The notes beneath the pieces were generated by a model. That model was not told the DNA's origin, ran no database searches, and saw nothing but the letters and a program-made list of their open reading frames with translations. This document shows, piece after piece, positions 44,948-52,522 of a stretch of 64,000 nucleotides of DNA. The stretch spans positions 101,907,321 to 101,971,320 of the forward strand of contig JAOWCC010001634.1 of assembly GCA_030867875.1 (NCBI GenBank), read 5' to 3'. A program made the translations under genes and the position numbers. This DNA comes from Actinernus sp. WN-2022 (taxonomy: Eukaryota > Cnidaria > Anthozoa > Actiniaria > Actinernidae). Numbering within the stretch: position 1 is the first letter of the stretch; every line of letters begins with the position of its first letter.

Positions 44948-46633
44948 ATGAGGAGGTCTGGAGGTCTTTTCAGTTACCATTACGGAGGGAAAGACGAAGA
45001 GGAAGAGGTCCCAACACCGAATGCTAACATAAGGTCAAAGGCTGAGAATCAAGCTAGGAGAGAGAATCAAGCTCGGATAGATAGAAAAGATGTGGAAAGT
45101 AGAGAGGTTGCAACCTTGAATGCCAATCTGTTGGTGAAGTTCAAGAAAAGATATCCACATGCAGATCTTCACAAGTTCTATGTCTCTACGGAAGTGAACG
45201 GTCCAGGCAAATATTCGACGAGTATTTGGTTTCGAGATGGAGATTCTAGCTATGTCATTTACGGCAATGATGTCTCAAAGTTACCTGCAGTCACTCAAAG
45301 ACGCATCGATGACGCATTGTGGGATGTGCATAAAGGTTTCCCATCTACGTTGACCCTAGATAGAAGTGCGAAATATCCTATTACAGCAGTTCCTCCTACT
45401 GGACCGGCACAAGATATCGATCTCACTAATCTATGGATATATGCCACCTCAAAGAATAGGTTCAAAGCAGGCGTTCGAAACATATTCAAGGAGACCGTCG
45501 TAAAGCATATGACAGCAAATGAGTCCTACCATTGGTTACATGGTCCGGATTTCAAATATTGGCCTCAACAATTGAATTTCGCAACGTGGTGTGCGACTTC
45601 TGGATGTGGAGTGTCATTGTTTGATCCTATTTTCAAAACGTATCCACCAGTCGTTCAGGGGTTCCTACGATTTCACGTTTATTTCACAATACGAAGAATT
45701 CTGCATGAACTTGGTGGTGCCAATGGAGTTCCTTTACCTGGTAACTCTCATTTCAAGCAAATGGATAACCTCTATAACAAAGCAGCTCTTGAGAAATTGT
45801 GCATTGAATTTGGTATATCTCGAACACCAGATTTCCCACCAGACTTCCGATGGCACGGAGGTAGGAATCACGGATTAGGAGACGTATTCCTTTTGTATGG
45901 TGATGGCTACAAGAACGTCCACGTAATCCGAAGCTACGACAAGGAAGCAGACACATGGCCCAACCACAATAACTTATTTGCAGACGAGAAAGGTAGTGTG
46001 GACAAGGGCGATCTAGTATCCTTTATTCGGAACGACGAACACGAAGGAAAGCAATACAATTGGTTTACGCCACCAATCGGAAAGGGTTTGACAGATGCTG
46101 GATTGGGTAGGTTGAATAGATCTGTCGAGGCTTTTGGACATTGCATGCTTGGTGCTCAAGCCGACTTGAACGGATCCATCATAGATAGCCATAACGTCAA
46201 AGAAAAGTTTAAGAGCTTAGTCGAAGACGCTATTCTCGAAAACGACTTAGTGGTGAGCTACAAAAACTATCTTACCGCTATAAAATCAACGCATAAGAGG
46301 CTCGATCTAGCAATAGCTGTAGGCGTGCGATTATTGCCAAGCGATCTAGTGTACTATCTTGGTAAGAAAGATGGCTATAAGAATCCAATCCCGAAAGCTA
46401 CGAAAGATATGGTGCTAGGCACTAACGACATCAATGCAGAAGGCAAAGGACATTCACCTCTTCCTATGAAAGGCCCACCAGATAAGAAATTGGTGCAGCC
46501 TCTCGAGACGCACAAGAAACAAGTTCCTGTACCAAAGGCAAAGGCAAAGGCAAAGGCTGGCTCACAACATGAGATTAATCTCGCAGTGACATCCATTGCC
46601 GCAGCTGGAATTGCATGGATGTTGTTTCGTTAA
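44948..46633 (+). CDS. Conserved Polinton protein of unknown function with C-terminal anchor
   Basis: 561 residues from the ATG at 44948, directly after CTTCAAC. Residues about 1-50 are charged; the core has an aromatic-rich block (SYHWLHGPDFKYWPQQLNFA, TWCATSGCGVSLFDP) and another with many His and Gly (FRWHGGRNHGLGDVFLLYGD). The C-terminus has a KAKAKAKAG basic stretch then a single hydrophobic segment (AVTSIAAAGIAWMLF), suggesting a tail anchor. I recall close relatives in cnidarian genomes annotated as hypothetical. It is probably a virion or assembly protein. The stop overlaps the convergent stop at 46630-46633. Confidence 0.7.
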   Translation: MRRSGGLFSYHYGGKDEEEEVPTPNANIRSKAENQARRENQARIDRKDVESREVATLNANLLVKFKKRYPHADLHKFYVSTEVNGPGKYSTSIWFRDGDSSYVIYGNDVSKLPAVTQRRIDDALWDVHKGFPSTLTLDRSAKYPITAVPPTGPAQDIDLTNLWIYATSKNRFKAGVRNIFKETVVKHMTANESYHWLHGPDFKYWPQQLNFATWCATSGCGVSLFDPIFKTYPPVVQGFLRFHVYFTIRRILHELGGANGVPLPGNSHFKQMDNLYNKAALEKLCIEFGISRTPDFPPDFRWHGGRNHGLGDVFLLYGDGYKNVHVIRSYDKEADTWPNHNNLFADEKGSVDKGDLVSFIRNDEHEGKQYNWFTPPIGKGLTDAGLGRLNRSVEAFGHCMLGAQADLNGSIIDSHNVKEKFKSLVEDAILENDLVVSYKNYLTAIKSTHKRLDLAIAVGVRLLPSDLVYYLGKKDGYKNPIPKATKDMVLGTNDINAEGKGHSPLPMKGPPDKKLVQPLETHKKQVPVPKAKAKAKAGSQHEINLAVTSIAAAGIAWMLFR

Positions 46634-47706
46634 CGTCGTTTGTATTGCTCTATCGTGATCACCACTATTGCTACGATGAATAACCAAACGTTCTGTGCTA
46701 GTACTCCCAGAGCTTTACCAGCCATAGTAAATATGAAACTCGCAATCGATCCAATCATTCCAGGTAGGATCTGTCCAAGTTTCTTTCCCATTTCTTTCAA
46801 CAACCCCCCAGTCGTTTGCAATCCCTTCTTTACTGCATCTGCTGCTTTATCAATACCAGTCTTTATTGGTTTCGGTACGGATTTCGACAACAGGGAAACT
46901 ATCGTACTAACGATAGCGCCAATAGAAGTTACTACTGCAAGAACGGTCATTCCATGCTTTCTGAAAATGTATTTGATCCTTTCACGTAGCGACATACGTT
47001 TTAGTATGGCTTCTTCTTGACGTTCGAGTAATTCTATTTCGTTATGGATGTGTATTTTCTCTTCCTTAGCCGCTTCCTTCTGGTCCTCAGTTGACGTTAG
47101 ATCTTGAAGTATACTATCTTCCATTTCGAGATGTTCAATGGCCTTTTCTTGACCTTGGAGGACTTGTTCTGCTCTTTCTGCATCCGTAGGGCCTAGGGCA
47201 AATTTGAGATCCTTACCCATACTTTGGTATCTTTCACCCTTCACTGTGGTCAAAGGTATGGGCTTCTCTTTACTTCCAAGTGCGTGAAGGTAGATTCTAC
47301 CCCGTTCCTTATCGGCATCCCATACTTTAGTTATCTCAAGGTCTCCACGAATCCCTACATCCGCATAGTGTTCCCATACAGCATCGAATAACATTTGTTT
47401 CGTTCTATCCGATATGCCTGTTTCGAAGAATACGTGGCGATCGCTAAATTTAGGCCGTTCGATTCTATCCTCATCCAGCAATTCACTAAGCTCTCCATCT
47501 GTCAATGACGTTTCCTGATACTTCGGTCGAGCACCTTCTTCATTATAATTGCGTCTAGTTTTCAGGTTGAGTGATTCACTAGGATCCACATTCGTAGAGT
47601 CTGACGCCAATTTCCGTGTTTCTTCATTGACAGTATCATCGTTGTCGTAGTCTCTTCCTCTTTCAGCTTCATCAGTTCTTTCATCATACCTACCCTCAGA
47701 GGCCAT
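46630..47706 (-). CDS. Coiled-coil membrane protein of the Polinton
   Basis: 358 residues from the ATG at 47706. The N-terminal third is acidic and disordered (SEGRYDERTDEAERGRDYDN). A folded part follows with DRHVFFETGISDRTKQMLFD. Residues about 185-245 are coiled coil (EHLEMEDSILQDLTSTEDQK, HNEIELLERQEEAILKRM). Two or three hydrophobic stretches follow (TVLAVVTSIGAIVSTIVSLL; GMIGSIASFIFTMAGKALGV; VWLFIVAIVVITI). The layout suggests a membrane-inserted structural or fusion-related protein, but no family is recognised. Divergent from the capsid gene. Confidence 0.7.
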   Translation of the reverse strand: MASEGRYDERTDEAERGRDYDNDDTVNEETRKLASDSTNVDPSESLNLKTRRNYNEEGARPKYQETSLTDGELSELLDEDRIERPKFSDRHVFFETGISDRTKQMLFDAVWEHYADVGIRGDLEITKVWDADKERGRIYLHALGSKEKPIPLTTVKGERYQSMGKDLKFALGPTDAERAEQVLQGQEKAIEHLEMEDSILQDLTSTEDQKEAAKEEKIHIHNEIELLERQEEAILKRMSLRERIKYIFRKHGMTVLAVVTSIGAIVSTIVSLLSKSVPKPIKTGIDKAADAVKKGLQTTGGLLKEMGKKLGQILPGMIGSIASFIFTMAGKALGVLAQNVWLFIVAIVVITIEQYKRR

Positions 47707-47740
47707 GTTAAACATAATTATATATATAGTTATATTCAAC
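47707..47740. promoter_or_regulatory. Bidirectional promoter 2
   Basis: A 34-bp gap between the ATGs at 47706 (-) and 47741 (+) made of ATAATTATATATATAGTTAT and TTCAAC before the + ATG. It contains the same 14-mer as promoter 1, on the other strand. Confidence 0.65.
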
Positions 47741-48976
47741 ATGATCTCATCGAAGTTGGATCCCACACAAGTACGAAGAGAGCCTCATGCACTCAAGGCT
47801 CCACGAGACTTGTATAGGAAAACTTTCACTCGATCATCTGCCAATCCAGGTGAGACTCTATACGTAGAAGTTCCAAAGCTAGCAGAAGATGTAGTACTAG
47901 TACCGGGCAGCTTAGCGCTATTGGGCGACATCGTACTATCTGGTGGACATGCGAATAACAGAGTCGTTTCGAACGTTGGACGCTGTTTGGTCATGCGTAG
48001 AATCTGTAGGATGGGAGCTGAAACAGTAGAAGACCTTGTCAGGCCAGACCTCCTACAAACATACTCCGATATATACCTATCTACGCAGGAGAGAGAGTCT
48101 AGAATACAACAAGGCATTCAATCAGAGAACTTGAATAAGCTACGCTCGAAAGCTGGTGACGCAAGTACTTCATCTGCTGCAGACAACGCACTCCTAACTG
48201 CATGTGGTTCAAAGTATAGGATTCCATTAGATGTTGACATTCTGACACAACATGGAGTTCTATATCCACATGCCTTAGAAAGTACGATTACATTCGAGTT
48301 GACTCTAGCGTCTGCCAACGAGGTTGTAATTGGATCGGATACGACGAAGATAGGTACGTACCAACTTACCAACATCCAACTAGAATACGAAGCAATCAGG
48401 AACGAAACGCTGGCTAGTAATGCACTTCACAAATATGAAATAGGTGCTGCATTCCTATACAACTACGCTGTTCACTTCAAGACAGTAGATATCGCTAAAA
48501 CCTCTGATACTTTGATATCTCAAAACGTTAATGTTCCACGACGATCCTTTGCTGGACTACTTCTACTATTCATAGATCCACCTACCATTGGCACGCGAGA
48601 TAGTGAAGCATTCTCGAATCCCGATATTTCGAAGGTAGAAGTAGATGTCAACGGGATTCCCAACAGACTCTTTCCAAGTGGCATGCTTCCCCTAGATTTC
48701 TGGGAGGCTGCAAAAGGCTGGTTTGGTACACCCAATACTTCTATGACTCCAAAGAAGTTCTTTGAAAATAGATTCTCTATTCTAATCGATTGTCGCACAG
48801 CAAAAGATTCCACCGTTCATGGTGATGGCTTGGCACAAACCGGCAGTGGAAAGGACATCGACATTCGCATACATAGAACTGCAAAGGGAAGTGGAAATGT
48901 GAAAATGCACATCTATGTCCTTGCGGATGCTCAGGTCACGATATTGAACAGATCTCTGCAAAGTATATTATACTGA
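47741..48976 (+). CDS. Predicted major capsid protein (double jelly-roll, hexon-like)
   Basis: 411 residues from the ATG at 47741; an in-frame upstream ATG at 47705 would read through the promoter. No membrane segment; beta-rich throughout. Features I associate with Polinton/adintovirus capsid proteins: SKYRIPLDVDILTQHGVLYP in the first half, the linker LTNIQLEYEAI, and NVNVPRRSFAGLLLLFIDPP in the second jelly roll, then FENRFSILIDCRTAKDSTVH. It is somewhat short compared with other Polinton hexons, which often exceed 500 aa. It is followed directly by the packaging ATPase (stop and start share TGATG). Assignment rests on pattern and context, not on a search. Confidence 0.65.
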   Translation: MISSKLDPTQVRREPHALKAPRDLYRKTFTRSSANPGETLYVEVPKLAEDVVLVPGSLALLGDIVLSGGHANNRVVSNVGRCLVMRRICRMGAETVEDLVRPDLLQTYSDIYLSTQERESRIQQGIQSENLNKLRSKAGDASTSSAADNALLTACGSKYRIPLDVDILTQHGVLYPHALESTITFELTLASANEVVIGSDTTKIGTYQLTNIQLEYEAIRNETLASNALHKYEIGAAFLYNYAVHFKTVDIAKTSDTLISQNVNVPRRSFAGLLLLFIDPPTIGTRDSEAFSNPDISKVEVDVNGIPNRLFPSGMLPLDFWEAAKGWFGTPNTSMTPKKFFENRFSILIDCRTAKDSTVHGDGLAQTGSGKDIDIRIHRTAKGSGNVKMHIYVLADAQVTILNRSLQSILY

Positions 48977-49599
48977 TGGATTCTCTCGTAGAGCACGTAC
49001 CGTTCAACGCACTCATAGTCGGTCCAACGAATTGTGGGAAGACTGCGTTTCTCATAGAACAACTTCGTGGATCGTTTCGTGGTAAGTTCGATTACATAGT
49101 ACTGATTTGTCCTACGTATGCCCACAACAAAACTTATCGTGGATTTGCAAATCGAGATCCTCGTTTCTTCGTCATATCACCACCGCAGGATGCCATCGAT
49201 GCTACTTTGAGTATTTGCGCAACATTTTGGTCAGGTACCAATACTCTATTGATTCTCGACGATTGCGCCGCATCGAAGGACGTCAAGAAACGAACTGACA
49301 AGCTAGTGGACTTAGCCTTTTCTGCACGACATATAGGGATTTCCGTTTGGGTGCTGTCCCAACAACTAACGAGCATATGTAAGCCCTTCCGTGAGAACGT
49401 AGCTATCGTAGTAGCGTTCCATACAGCATCGGCCGTAGATGGTAAAAAGATATTTGAGGATTATGGAGGCTCACAAGAATGTAAAGAGTTACGAACGATA
49501 CTTGGATCCCATAAGTTCGCTCGCATGTGCTTCTGTCTACGCCATCCTTTCGAGGTAGTGTTAGAGCTCCCAGCACCTACAACATATTATCATGGATAA
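48976..49599 (+). CDS. A32/FtsK-HerA-type genome packaging ATPase
   Basis: 207 residues. Walker A is GPTNCGKT at 16-23 and Walker B is LLILDDC at 91-97. RHIGISVWVLSQQLTSICKP follows, with the glutamine-rich sensor typical of the A32-like family. Its size matches Polinton and adintovirus packaging ATPases (about 200-250 aa). It would pump genomic DNA into preformed capsids. The start overlaps the capsid stop by 1 bp, and its stop overlaps the next gene by 8 bp, an operon-like or polycistron-like spacing unusual for an animal genome. Confidence 0.9.
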   Translation: MDSLVEHVPFNALIVGPTNCGKTAFLIEQLRGSFRGKFDYIVLICPTYAHNKTYRGFANRDPRFFVISPPQDAIDATLSICATFWSGTNTLLILDDCAASKDVKKRTDKLVDLAFSARHIGISVWVLSQQLTSICKPFRENVAIVVAFHTASAVDGKKIFEDYGGSQECKELRTILGSHKFARMCFCLRHPFEVVLELPAPTTYYHG

Positions 49600-50137
49600 A
49601 GAAATACTCGAGATATTCGGTGAGGATGTAACAGGCCCACCAACCAACCTAGACGTCACATCAGACAATCGTGAATCACTTTCGATCTTAGCCGCAACAG
49701 GCGTAACGAAAGAATACTTAGGTAAGAACTTTTCTCTAGGAGACATCTCTAGACTTCCTGAGAAAGAAGTAGACAAGTTGCATAGGAGGTATCAGGCCGT
49801 TCTAGCTAAGCAAGTAACGAAAGGCTTAGTCGACGGTGTGACACGTCTAGCTACCCGCCTAGTTGCCTACCTAGTACCAATAGATTCTCAAGAAGCCCTG
49901 ATCAAGGACCTACAAGAAGACCCTCTAGTCCGCAACGAAATCAGTGCTGCGACTGGCCTACTATCGCTCAAAGCCGGTCGCCTTGTAGCTCTAGCTAGCG
50001 TCCTATTCCACATATCTGGTCACGTAGTCATTCCTGGTACAACTGTTGAACCTTCACATATACCTACTATATCGAAGCAAGATGGAAGGACAGACGGATC
50101 AGATAACTGCGAATCCTCCGACGACTGCACCAACTAA
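49592..50137 (+). CDS. Polinton protein of unknown function (181 aa)
   Basis: Acidic N-terminus, then a helical middle with VTKEYLGKNFSLGDISRLPE and VDKLHRRYQAVLAKQVTKGL. A hydrophobic patch (LKAGRLVALASVLFHISGHV) is weakly membrane-like. The C-terminus is Ser/Asp-rich. It overlaps the ATPase gene by 8 bp and the next gene by 56 bp. I do not recognise a family. Confidence 0.6.
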   Translation: MDKEILEIFGEDVTGPPTNLDVTSDNRESLSILAATGVTKEYLGKNFSLGDISRLPEKEVDKLHRRYQAVLAKQVTKGLVDGVTRLATRLVAYLVPIDSQEALIKDLQEDPLVRNEISAATGLLSLKAGRLVALASVLFHISGHVVIPGTTVEPSHIPTISKQDGRTDGSDNCESSDDCTN

Positions 50138-50432
50138 GATAAAAAACCCAAAGCGCGTCGCAGCTGGAAAAGCACTAGCGTTAAGCAACAAACTCGCTAA
50201 AGAAGCTCAAAAGAGAGAGTTGATGCGCGAAAGCGAATCATGTAAAGAAGTCGACGTAGAGAAAGGTCGGTTCGAAAGCCTGACTATCCTCGCAGTCATT
50301 GGTACTGGCGCTACATTGTTTGGCACGTACTTTGCGTACAAGAAGTATGTAGATGGTAATAAGCGTGTTGCCACCGTTAGCACGACACAACCTGCAGCTC
50401 CGGCAAAGCCAACGGCACTAGACATGGAGTAA
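50082..50432 (+). CDS. Small single-pass membrane protein (116 aa)
   Basis: Starts at the ATG at 50082 inside the preceding gene, in another frame. Basic helical N-terminal half (KALALSNKLAKEAQKRELMR), one hydrophobic segment (LTILAVIGTGATLFGTYFAY), and a Thr/Pro/Ala-rich tail. Probably a virion membrane or accessory protein. Confidence 0.6.
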   Translation: MEGQTDQITANPPTTAPTKIKNPKRVAAGKALALSNKLAKEAQKRELMRESESCKEVDVEKGRFESLTILAVIGTGATLFGTYFAYKKYVDGNKRVATVSTTQPAAPAKPTALDME

Positions 50433-50469
50433 CACTTAAAGACTCGAGATCATAGTAGTATATATCTAG

Positions 50470-50694
50470 ATGGAGAAGGAATTGACGAAGACGGCAACCG
50501 ATGCAGTCAAAATCGTTGGACTCGCTGCTGGTATTGGGTGGATCGTAAAAAAGACTACCAAGGAATCTATGCTTAGCGATCCTTCTTCTTCCCTAGCGAA
50601 TTACGCAAAGTGGACTGCCGTGATACTTGGTAGCTTATACGCAAAGGAATATCTTGAGAAACAACTTGAGAAAGAAAGAAAAGCCCAAACCTAA
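50470..50694 (+). CDS. Small membrane-associated protein (74 aa)
   Basis: Two hydrophobic stretches (AVKIVGLAAGIGWIVK and YAKWTAVILGSLYA) and a charged KQLEKERKAQ tail. Preceded by TAGTATATATCTAG, a TATA-like sequence. It lies in line with the other + genes, which supports it being real despite its size. Confidence 0.55.
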   Translation: MEKELTKTATDAVKIVGLAAGIGWIVKKTTKESMLSDPSSSLANYAKWTAVILGSLYAKEYLEKQLEKERKAQT

Positions 50695-50722
50695 ATCTTG
50701 AGAAACAAAAGATCATACCATA

Positions 50723-51151
50723 ATGGCGGCAGCAATTGGAATGGCCCTCCTCGGGGCTATATTGAATGCAACGGCATTTACTGGTGGTGGCATACTAGCT
50801 AGAATGCTTGGAAAAGATGGTGATGTAGATGCAGAACGAGAGAGACACGATAGGGCCACCGAAAAACTAGAACGTGAAATGAAAGCGTATAGAATCAAAC
50901 GTCAAAGCTTATATGACTATGCACAAGAGCAGGAAGGTCTTGAACGCAAAGCACACAACGATCAAAGAGATACCAACGAAGCCTTAGTGCGATCCGATAA
51001 GTTACGTAAGGCGCTTAAACATCTCAAAGAGATGAAAGAACCCCGCTTATCTGACTACTACAAACCCTCAAACAATCAGAAGACTGGTGAGTTGCTCTAC
51101 GTTGGGGGTGGAATGCTAGGCGTTGGATATACTATTAGTAAATGGATATAG
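50723..51151 (+). CDS. Conserved small Polinton protein with coiled coil (142 aa)
   Basis: A hydrophobic N-terminus (MAAAIGMALLGAILNATAFT), a long charged helix (ERERHDRATEKLEREMKAYR), a conserved-looking PRLSDYYKPSNNQKTGELLY motif, and a short hydrophobic C-terminus (VGGGMLGVGYTISKWI). I recall very similar small proteins as abundant hypothetical genes in corals, next to capsid genes. Probably virion-associated. Function unknown. Confidence 0.68.
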   Translation: MAAAIGMALLGAILNATAFTGGGILARMLGKDGDVDAERERHDRATEKLEREMKAYRIKRQSLYDYAQEQEGLERKAHNDQRDTNEALVRSDKLRKALKHLKEMKEPRLSDYYKPSNNQKTGELLYVGGGMLGVGYTISKWI

Positions 51152-51392
51152 ATACTACTAAGCTACTAGTAAGTTACCTAAGCTACTAGTAAGTTACCCT
51201 AAGCTACTGGTGAGTTGCCCTAAGCTACTAGTAAGCTACTAGTAAGTTACCCTAAGCTACTGGTGAGTTGCCCTAAGCTACTAGTAAGCTACTAGTAAGT
51301 TACCTAAGCTACTGGTGAGTTGCCCTAAGCTACTAGTAAGCTACTAGTAAGTTACCTAAGCTACTAGTGGGCTACTTGAGCTACTACTAAGC
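51152..51392. repeat. Tandem repeat CTAAGCTACTAGTAAGTTAC, about 11 units
   Basis: Units of about 15-23 bp built from CTAAGCTACT, AGTAAGTTACC and GGTGAGTTGCC. It fills the space between the 142-aa gene and the integrase gene, just before the second hairpin cassette. Possible regulatory or replication role; unknown. Confidence 0.9.
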
Positions 51393-51399
51393 TACTACT

Positions 51400-51460
51400 A
51401 AAAAAAAAGGAAGAATGAAGAGGGTCACGCAACGACTTTCTTTATTCTTCCTTTTTTTTT
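51400..51460. terminator. Hairpin cassette, copy 2 (inverted relative to copy 1)
   Basis: A-run plus GGAAGAATGAAGA, loop GGGTCACGCAACGAC, then TTTCTTTATTCTTCC plus a T run. The loop is the reverse complement of the first cassette's loop (GTCGTTGCGTGGCCC) with two changes. Confidence 0.6.
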
Positions 51461-51490
51461 CATCTGTTGAAGGTTAGAATGTATAGATGT

Positions 51491-52522
51491 ATGATGGATT
51501 CTAAACTTGCGAATATCTTCTATGGGCCTATGGGCTATTGGAAAGGTCACACTGCAATTGGCAAGCTATCGGTAGCAGCGAAAGCATCAGAAGACGTAGC
51601 TAGGAGTTGGTTGGAAAAGCAATCTATGTGGCAAATATATCTACCACCACCAAAACACATTCCACGACCACATTGGACTGTATCGAAACCAAATGAAGTC
51701 CACCAAGCTGATTTGATATTTCTACCACACGATCGACCTGGGCGTGGACGGAAGCTATACAAGTACGCATTGGTAGTAATCGACGTAGCTTCTCGATACA
51801 AAGAAGCCGAACCTTTGGCATCTAAAGATAGTGGTGAAGTTGCTGCGGCATTCGAACGAATCTATAAACGTAGTCCACTAGAATGGCCAAAGACTTTGCA
51901 AGTAGATCCTGGTAGAGAATTCCTGGGACGTATGTCTGAAACGCTAGAACTACATGGTACGAAAGTTCAACGAGGTGAGGCTGGTAATCATAGAGCGCAA
52001 AGTTTTGTTGAAAGAGCAAATAGGACTCTAGCTGAGAGATTGTTTGGGTATCAGTATGCACAAGAGATGGTGCTTACTTCGGAAGGATCAGATGAGCGTA
52101 GTAGAGAATGGGTAATTCGTTTACCAATGGTTATCAAAGCCATGAACAGTGAGGTGACTCGGTTGACTGGTAAAGAGCCTTCGAATTCTGTAGTGGCGCA
52201 ACAAGTAGATCTGAAGACTCCTACATATTCGCGCACGGTTGGATTGAGAGAAGAGCGTCTACCATTCGACGTTCTAGTTCGATATCTTTATGCACCAGGA
52301 GAATTGGAAGGAGGTGAAAAACGTAGAGCTACTGATCCTGTGTGGAGTTTGCAAATATACACCATTTCACGAAGTGTAGTATCTTCGGGACAGCCTGTGC
52401 TGTACTACCTTGCGAAGGAGAAGGATGCACCCAAACGTGGATTCGTTCGTGAAGAGCTACAAGTCGTTCCTAGGGATACAGAACTACCACCAAAAGGAAT
52501 TCTGTTTGTACCTAGACGCTAA
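51491..52522 (+). CDS. Retroviral-type (DDE) integrase of the Polinton
   Basis: 343 residues from the tandem ATGs at 51491; an ATG at 51479 is also in frame. The rve core has HQADLIFLPHDRPG (first Asp), VIDVASRYKEAEPL, LQVDPGREF (second Asp) and SFVERANRTLAERLF (catalytic Glu), with about 35 residues between the last two, the DD35E spacing. A C-terminal SH3/chromo-like region follows (ATDPVWSLQIYTISRSV, QPVLYYL, RGFVREELQVVP). It would insert the element, making short target duplications. No N-terminal HHCC finger is clear. GTTGAAG at 51466-51472 precedes it. The stop overlaps the convergent polymerase stop at 52519-52522. Confidence 0.93.
   Translation: MMDSKLANIFYGPMGYWKGHTAIGKLSVAAKASEDVARSWLEKQSMWQIYLPPPKHIPRPHWTVSKPNEVHQADLIFLPHDRPGRGRKLYKYALVVIDVASRYKEAEPLASKDSGEVAAAFERIYKRSPLEWPKTLQVDPGREFLGRMSETLELHGTKVQRGEAGNHRAQSFVERANRTLAERLFGYQYAQEMVLTSEGSDERSREWVIRLPMVIKAMNSEVTRLTGKEPSNSVVAQQVDLKTPTYSRTVGLREERLPFDVLVRYLYAPGELEGGEKRRATDPVWSLQIYTISRSVVSSGQPVLYYLAKEKDAPKRGFVREELQVVPRDTELPPKGILFVPRR

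Noticed and set aside
51152..51392. Possible CRISPR-like array
   Set aside because: Units are contiguous degenerate tandem repeats without unique spacers, in a eukaryotic element.
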